Below are positions 58,641 to 64,000 of a DNA stretch of 64,000 bases, in pieces. Position numbers and translations under genes: made by a program. The notes below the pieces were generated by a model that did not search any database, was not told the origin of the DNA, and worked only from the letters and a program-made list of their open reading frames with translations. Position 1 is the stretch's first letter; each line of letters starts with the position of its first letter. The stretch lies in contig NC_030385.2 in NCBI RefSeq assembly GCF_001625215.2, positions 1,047,135 through 1,111,134 of the forward strand, read 5' to 3'. The stretch comes from Daucus carota subsp. sativus. Its lineage: Eukaryota > Streptophyta > Magnoliopsida > Apiales > Apiaceae.

Positions 58641-58786
58641 CTAAGTAAATAACAATATAGATTCATTAGTAGCAAAAGACTTCATTCATATTCAGACGAT
58701 TACACAGCTTTGATAATGATCAAAAGTACATGATTGCTTTTTAGGGGTATATGGCTGTCTTCTAGGATCCTTCCTTCTCGTTGATT

Positions 58787-61700
58787 TTACTGATAGAACT
58801 TCCTCAACCTAAGACCATGCCAGGTGTTGGATACTTCTGACCCGTCCATATGCTCCAATTTGTAGGTGCCCGGCCTTAGGACTTCTTTGACTTTGTAAGG
58901 GCCTTCCCACTTAGGCATCAGCTTGCCAGTGTTGGTTGGGTCAGAGGCTTCGGTGTCTCGTAGGACCAGGTCTCCTTTGTGAAAATTCCTAACCCGGGAT
59001 TTTTTGCTGAAATGATCCCGGGTCTTCTCTTTGTACTTTTCCATTCTTGCGATTGCCTGATCTCGGACCTCATCTACCAAGTCCAGGTTGACCCGGAGTC
59101 CTTCTTCATTCGCAATTTCATCAAAGTTGATCGCTCTGTGGGAAGGTGACCCGACTTCGATTGGGAGCATTGCCTCCGTTCCATAGGCCAATTTGAAGGG
59201 AGTTTCTCCGGTGCTTGTCCGAGGACTAGTTCGGTATGACCAGAGGACATGAGGTAGTTCTTCTGGCCACTTGCTCTTGCTTTCTTCCAGCCTTTTTTCA
59301 ATTCCTCTCAGGAGGATCCGGTTGGTGACCTCTACCTGGCCATTTCCTTGAGGGTAGGAGACTGAAGATTTTTTATGCTTGATGCCCCTTTCGGCCAGGT
59401 AGCTTTCGAAGTCCGACCCTATGAACTGGGGTCCATTGTCTGAGACCAGGACTCTTGGTAGCCCGAATCTCATCAGGATGTTGTCCATGAATCGGATGAC
59501 ATCTTGCTGGTTGATCGTCCGCATTGCCTTGGCTTCAACCCACTTGGTCATATAATCAATGGAGACAAGCAAATATCTGAGGTCTCCTTTAGCCCGGGGA
59601 AAGGGTCCCATGATGTCTATCCCCCATACAGCAAAGGGGATCGGGGATAAGACCGAGGAGGGTAGGACAGGGCTTACCCGGGGCACGTTGCTGAAAAGTT
59701 GGCAATTTTTGCACTTCTTAACAAACTCGACGGAGTCTTGATGAATTGTTGGCCAGTAGTAGCCTTGCCGGATGATTTTATATGCCAGGCCTTTTGCCGA
59801 CATGTGATCTCCACAGATCCCTTCGTGAACTTCTCTTAGACAATATTCGGCCTCCTCCGGACCTATGCATTTCAGGATTGGGGATGAGTAGGTCCGGCGG
59901 AAGAGTGTTCCTCCTTCGACAAAAAATTTGGCCGCCTTAGCCTTCAGCCGTTGTGCTTTCCCCTTGTCTTCGGGTAACTCTCCCTTCTCTATGTAGTTGA
60001 TCAGGGGAGTCATCCAGGTAGGGTCGTTGTTGATTTCAAAGATTTCTTCATGATCTATTGTTGGCTTGTGCAATTCCTCGAAATAGACTGAGCTATCCAG
60101 GTCTGCTGAATTTTGGACCAACCTGGAGAGGTTGTCCGCTTCAGCATTTTCTTCCCTGTTGACCTGCAAGATCTTGCATCCGGGGATCAGAGTGAGGTAG
60201 CCTTTTACCAAGGCCTGATACTTGGTCAGGATCGGGTCTTTGGCAAGGTACTCCCCATTGGTCTGTCTGACCACGATCTGGGAATCACTGTAGATGGTGA
60301 GGTTCCGGATTGACAAGGTCCGGACCAACCTCAATCCCGCTAATAGGGCTTCATATTCTGCTTGATTGTTGGTTGCTGCGAAGTTGAAAGAGATTGATGT
60401 TTTGATGGTGAACCCATCTGGGCTCTTCAGGATTAGCCCGGCTCCTGATCTTTCGGTTGTTGAGGAACCGTCGACATGGAGTATCCAAGACCCCGGGTTA
60501 GACTCTACCGGGGCTTCAGGTTCGGTTTCCATGGGAGTTGTTTGATTTTCTGGGAAGTTGCATTCCACTACGAAGTCTGCCAAGACCTGGGCTTTGACTG
60601 CTGTCCGGGGTAGAAACGTTAGGCTGAACTGGCTAAGTTCGATTGCCCAGTTCACCAGTCTCCCGGAGATGTCTGGCTTGTGAATGATTTTCCTTAGCGG
60701 TTGGTCTGTGACAATCCTGATTTCTCTTCCTTGGAAGTAATGTCTGAGTTTTCTGGACGCGGTGATCAGTGCGAAAGCAAATTTCTCTAAGTTGGGGTAT
60801 CTGGTCTCCGCATCTTTGAGGACCTGGCTGACATAGTAGACGGGCTTCTGCTGCCCGGCTTCTTCCCTGATTAAGGCTGCCCCGACGGCAAAGGGACTGG
60901 CTGACAGGTATAGGTAGAGAGGTTCTCTGGGTAAGGCTTTTGTCAGGATCGGGGGTTTGGACAGGTATGCTTTGATCTCATCAAGGGCTTTTTGGCAATC
61001 CGGGCTCCATTCTACTAATTTCTGGTTTTTTGCCCCTTTTAGCAACTCAAAGAAGGGTAGACATCGTTCAGCAAGTTTGGAGACAAACCTTCGAAGTGCC
61101 GCTAAGGAGCCTGCTAGCTTTTGGACTTCCCTCTGAGTCCGAGGTGGTTGCATCTCTTGTACAGCTTTGATCTTCTCCGGGTTGGCTTCGATACCCCGAT
61201 TGCTTACCATAAAACCCAAAAATTTTCCAGCTTCTACCCCAAAGGTGCATTTGTCCGGGTTGAGCTTTAGCTTAGTCCTTCTCATGTTCTCAAAACATTC
61301 TCTGAGATCTGAAATGTGACCCGGGACTGATGTTGATTTAGAGATGATGTCGTCGACATAGCATTCCAAATTTCTTCCAAGTTGGTCTTTGAAAATTTCA
61401 TTCATTGCCTTCTGGTATGTAGACCCGGCGTTCCTTAACCCGAAAGGCATCAGTTTGTAAGCATACACTGCCCGGTGGGTTATGAAGGCTGTTTTGGCTA
61501 TGTCTGCTGGGTTCATCTTAACCTGGTTGTACCCGGAGAAGGCGTCCATAAAGCTTAACATCAGGTGTCCTGATGTGGCATCAATAAGCTGGTCTATGCT
61601 TGGTAGAGGATAAGGGTCCTTCGGGCATGCCGCATTCAGATCCGTGTAGTCAACACACATCCTCCACTTTCCGTTTGCTTTCTTTACCATGACTACATTA

Positions 61701-64000
61701 GCTAGCCACTCCGGGTATTTGATCTCGCAGATGATATCTGCCTTCATCAATTTGCCAACTTCCTCATCTATTGCCTTCTGCCTTTCTGGTGCAAAATTTC
61801 TTCGTTTTTGTTTGACCGGTTTTTTCTTGGGGTCCACATCCAGGCTGTGCATTGCTAGTGACTCATCCAACCCGGGCATGTCGTCCGGGCTCCAGGCAAA
61901 AACATCTGCGTAGCTCCGAAGTAGTTGGATGAGTTCTTCTTTAAAAACGGTATCCAGGCCTTTTCCAATTTTGATTTTCCTTGTCGGGTTGTCTTTCTCG
62001 ATCAGGACAGACTCGGTTTCGACTGCAGCTTCGACCTTAGTCAATTCTTGTGCCGAGATCATTTGTTGGATCCGGGCATCGGTGTTCTTTTCAACAAAAT
62101 TTTGAGCTGGGCTCATGGTTGCTTTCTGGTTGCTTTGTCCAGGATCAGGGTTGGTTGCTCCCGGGTTCTGACTGCCCGGGTCTAGGTCGATGACCTGGAC
62201 TTCACCCTTAGGGTTTGTTCTCGGGTAAGGTCGATGTTTTTTGTTGCTTCTCTGTTTTTGGAAGACGGTAGCCTTTCTCTTGTTGTCCATATGGGTTTCC
62301 GCCATAACCAAGGCTTGGCTGTAGCATACCCCGGCTGTTTCCGAATCTCCTTTGACTTCGCCTACCCCGAACGGAGTTGGGAATTTGAATTTCAGGTGCG
62401 TGACAGAAGTGATGGCTTCGATTTTGTTCAGACCCGGACGGCCAATGATCACATTGTAAGAGGAAGGAGTGTCTGTGACATAGAATTTGATCATATGGAC
62501 GACCTGGGTTGGGGCTGTGCCAAAACGAACCGGGAGGTAAAGGGTTCCTAGTACCGGGACAATGCTGTTCCCGAATCCGTATAAGGGGTCCTCCCTGTAG
62601 TCGTTCATCCGGATGTTCCCTAGTTGCATTCGGTCCATGGTATGTTTGAACAAGATGTTTGCTGAGGAGCCGTTGTCGACTAGGATCCGTCTGACCTCAT
62701 TCTCGGCTATGTCCAAGGTTACCACCAGGGCCTGATTGTGACCCCGGGTGACGCCCTCGAAGTCCTTGCTGCTGAAGGAAATGACTTGTTCGGGGAAGGC
62801 TTGGATGGACATGACTTCTTGACAGGAGTCCGGGCTGGGAGGAGGGGAACAGGATCCGCCCAGTACTACGTTGACAATGTTCTTTTGTTTCCCCGAACCC
62901 TCTCCCTTGTTTGCTGTGTTCCGGGCGATGTATTGCCCCATGTTGCCTTTGCTGATTTGCTCTTCAATGAAATACTTGAGGGATATGCAGTTTTCCGTTT
63001 TGTGACCGTGGGTGCCATGATAGTCACAGTGTCTGTTGGTGGGTCTGCTTTCAGGAGGAGTCTGCATGGGTTTTGGTGGGTAGTAGAAGGGTTTGTCCCT
63101 GACCTCCTTGAGTATGTCCTCGCGGGATCTGTTTCGAGGAGTCCATTCGGGCTCTGGTTTTGGTTCCCTGGTTGCTTTGTTTGGACCGGGGTCACTTCTG
63201 GACCCGGATCCCTGTTGGCTGGTCCTCTTGGAACCTGATTGCTGGATGAAGTTTGTCTGTCTGTCCGGTTTGAATTTCTTATCCTGGTGATATTCTTTCC
63301 GGGGTCTATCCTCGACCTGTTTTCCTCTTGAGCTGCCCTGTCTGGTCATTCTCATGGCTTGGAGTACGTCGGTTTCTTTGATGAATTTTGCAGCCATGGC
63401 ATAAGCAGCCGCCAGGCTCTGGGGTTCTTTGTTGATCAGCTCGACAACATATCTCTCATTTTGTTCCGGGTCTAGGTTTCTTCTGAAAATGCTCAAAGCC
63501 TCACGCTCGTCCAGGTTGGAGATTTTGTTGATTGCTTCCTGGAAACGTTTCATGTAATCTGAGAGTGCCTCATTGTCATACTGACGAACCGTTTCCAGGT
63601 GACACATATGAAGTTCATGTGTCTTGTTTGCTCGGAACCTTCTGAGGAAGGCTTCCCTGAAGTCTTTCCAGGATCCGATGCTCCGGGAGGGGATCCGGCT
63701 GAACCATCTCTGGGCCCCTCCCTTGAATGTGGATGCGAAGAAGCGGCATTTTGTCAGATCATTGTAGTAGTATATCAGGGCTATCTGTTCAAAGTAGTGC
63801 AGGTGTTCCTCCGGGTCTCCCAGTCCATTGAAAGATTCAAAGTTGTAGTGTTTCATACCCTTTTGTCGGGGTATGGATTCCAGGGAGTGGCTGAAGGGGG
63901 TCAGGGTTCCCCCAATTTCAAGCCCGGCATCATTTCCGATTTTCCGGTTGAGTTCATTGATCATGTCCCTGAGGTTGGTCTGCCCCGGTCTCTCATCCTC
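58787..64000 (-). CDS. Gag-pro-pol polyprotein of the Tat retrotransposon (partial at the right edge)
   Basis: Open without interruption for 1725 codons from the ATG at 63964 and for 12 more codons up to the edge, so the true start lies outside. Numbering from that ATG: Gag about 40-200; a CxxH-type knuckle CDYHGTHGHKTENC at 313-326; aspartic protease with VDNGSS at 429-434 (DNG where D-S/T-G is usual); reverse transcriptase about 745-920 with YVDD at 869-872; first RNase H about 1013-1125, where the usual TDAS is LSAS so the first catalytic aspartate is missing; a second RNase H about 1158-1285 with HVDGS, QAEYEAL and YSDSQ, catalytic residues intact; integrase with an HHCC finger (H1380, H1387, C1418, C1421) and D1450, D1509, E1545; and a GPY-type end PKWEGPYKV at 1684-1692. 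The polyprotein makes and inserts element cDNA. Confidence 0.95.
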   Translation of the reverse strand, partial: EDERPGQTNLRDMINELNRKIGNDAGLEIGGTLTPFSHSLESIPRQKGMKHYNFESFNGLGDPEEHLHYFEQIALIYYYNDLTKCRFFASTFKGGAQRWFSRIPSRSIGSWKDFREAFLRRFRANKTHELHMCHLETVRQYDNEALSDYMKRFQEAINKISNLDEREALSIFRRNLDPEQNERYVVELINKEPQSLAAAYAMAAKFIKETDVLQAMRMTRQGSSRGKQVEDRPRKEYHQDKKFKPDRQTNFIQQSGSKRTSQQGSGSRSDPGPNKATREPKPEPEWTPRNRSREDILKEVRDKPFYYPPKPMQTPPESRPTNRHCDYHGTHGHKTENCISLKYFIEEQISKGNMGQYIARNTANKGEGSGKQKNIVNVVLGGSCSPPPSPDSCQEVMSIQAFPEQVISFSSKDFEGVTRGHNQALVVTLDIAENEVRRILVDNGSSANILFKHTMDRMQLGNIRMNDYREDPLYGFGNSIVPVLGTLYLPVRFGTAPTQVVHMIKFYVTDTPSSYNVIIGRPGLNKIEAITSVTHLKFKFPTPFGVGEVKGDSETAGVCYSQALVMAETHMDNKRKATVFQKQRSNKKHRPYPRTNPKGEVQVIDLDPGSQNPGATNPDPGQSNQKATMSPAQNFVEKNTDARIQQMISAQELTKVEAAVETESVLIEKDNPTRKIKIGKGLDTVFKEELIQLLRSYADVFAWSPDDMPGLDESLAMHSLDVDPKKKPVKQKRRNFAPERQKAIDEEVGKLMKADIICEIKYPEWLANVVMVKKANGKWRMCVDYTDLNAACPKDPYPLPSIDQLIDATSGHLMLSFMDAFSGYNQVKMNPADIAKTAFITHRAVYAYKLMPFGLRNAGSTYQKAMNEIFKDQLGRNLECYVDDIISKSTSVPGHISDLRECFENMRRTKLKLNPDKCTFGVEAGKFLGFMVSNRGIEANPEKIKAVQEMQPPRTQREVQKLAGSLAALRRFVSKLAERCLPFFELLKGAKNQKLVEWSPDCQKALDEIKAYLSKPPILTKALPREPLYLYLSASPFAVGAALIREEAGQQKPVYYVSQVLKDAETRYPNLEKFAFALITASRKLRHYFQGREIRIVTDQPLRKIIHKPDISGRLVNWAIELSQFSLTFLPRTAVKAQVLADFVVECNFPENQTTPMETEPEAPVESNPGSWILHVDGSSTTERSGAGLILKSPDGFTIKTSISFNFAATNNQAEYEALLAGLRLVRTLSIRNLTIYSDSQIVVRQTNGEYLAKDPILTKYQALVKGYLTLIPGCKILQVNREENAEADNLSRLVQNSADLDSSVYFEELHKPTIDHEEIFEINNDPTWMTPLINYIEKGELPEDKGKAQRLKAKAAKFFVEGGTLFRRTYSSPILKCIGPEEAEYCLREVHEGICGDHMSAKGLAYKIIRQGYYWPTIHQDSVEFVKKCKNCQLFSNVPRVSPVLPSSVLSPIPFAVWGIDIMGPFPRAKGDLRYLLVSIDYMTKWVEAKAMRTINQQDVIRFMDNILMRFGLPRVLVSDNGPQFIGSDFESYLAERGIKHKKSSVSYPQGNGQVEVTNRILLRGIEKRLEESKSKWPEELPHVLWSYRTSPRTSTGETPFKLAYGTEAMLPIEVGSPSHRAINFDEIANEEGLRVNLDLVDEVRDQAIARMEKYKEKTRDHFSKKSRVRNFHKGDLVLRDTEASDPTNTGKLMPKWEGPYKVKEVLRPGTYKLEHMDGSEVSNTWHGLRLRKFYQ

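Larger units (their letters stand above)
54277..64000 (-). mobile_element. Ty3/gypsy retrotransposon, Tat lineage, right-truncated by the window edge
   Basis: On the minus strand: gag-pro-pol (from beyond the edge to 58787), an untranslated region with a tandem array, a convergent plus-strand gene, a polypurine tract and the 3' LTR. The second RNase H after the first and the extra antisense gene before the 3' LTR place it in the Tat lineage (relatives include Ogre, Retand and Grande). It is inserted in a partial B unit; B' (gcggagttcaaattgg at about 38997) is the empty site, so the target duplication is probably GAGTT, with the other copy outside the window. The long intact frame indicates a young insertion. 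Confidence 0.9.

Overview
This window is plant nuclear DNA, from a eudicot. Evidence: intron-containing genes with GT-AG junctions, AT-rich intergenic DNA, plant-only families (a bHLH87-type factor, two types of F-box protein, a Transposase_24 protein, a Tat-type Ty3/gypsy element) and many plant MITE types. An asterid, perhaps Apiaceae, is possible, but that is a guess; no species marker is visible.

Left part (1-20.1 kb), low-copy genes, all on the minus strand: a bHLH87-like transcription factor (4576-5763) with an intron-containing leader that carries a SINE; the ESCRT-III-related protein CHMP1 (11894-12505); a three-exon F-box protein of the At2g35280 type (14922-15861); and a three-exon, 768-residue two-pass membrane protein of unknown function (17461-20080) with an internal tandem duplication of about 100 residues. 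A Stowaway-like MITE and a hAT-like MITE with an 8-bp target duplication lie between them.

Middle part (22-54 kb), a tandem array of F-box genes with FBA-type C-terminal domains, all on the minus strand. Two unit types alternate: A (gene at 25595), B (31324, C-terminally frameshifted), A' (36.1-37.2 kb, pseudogene without F-box), B' (41864, intact), B'' (50081, intact), plus a unit that kept only its 3' flank (about 38.9-40.4 kb) and a last unit fragment (52.7-54.3 kb). The roughly 10-kb A-B block (22.08-32.4 kb) corresponds to A'-B' (32.6-43.0 kb). Because the flanks are duplicated, several insertions can be dated relative to paralogous empty sites: a solo LTR (34683-35487), a CACTA-type MITE (37524-37915), a microsatellite-flanked insertion (40556-41248), a CACTA relic carrying a five-exon Transposase_24 gene (44764-47534), a microsatellite-flanked MITE (47793-47970) and a hAT-like MITE (52891-53686).

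Right part (54277-64000), one minus-strand Tat-lineage Ty3/gypsy retrotransposon inserted in the last F-box unit and running off the right edge. From left to right: 3' LTR (54277-54965), polypurine tract, a convergent gene on the plus strand with its own TATA box and intron (about 55.4-57.5 kb), an 80-bp tandem repeat array (57.75-58.64 kb) carrying AATAAA signals on both strands, and the gag-pro-pol frame (58787 to the edge) with a second RNase H. The convergent gene and the repeat array at its collision point with gag-pol are the most unusual features.
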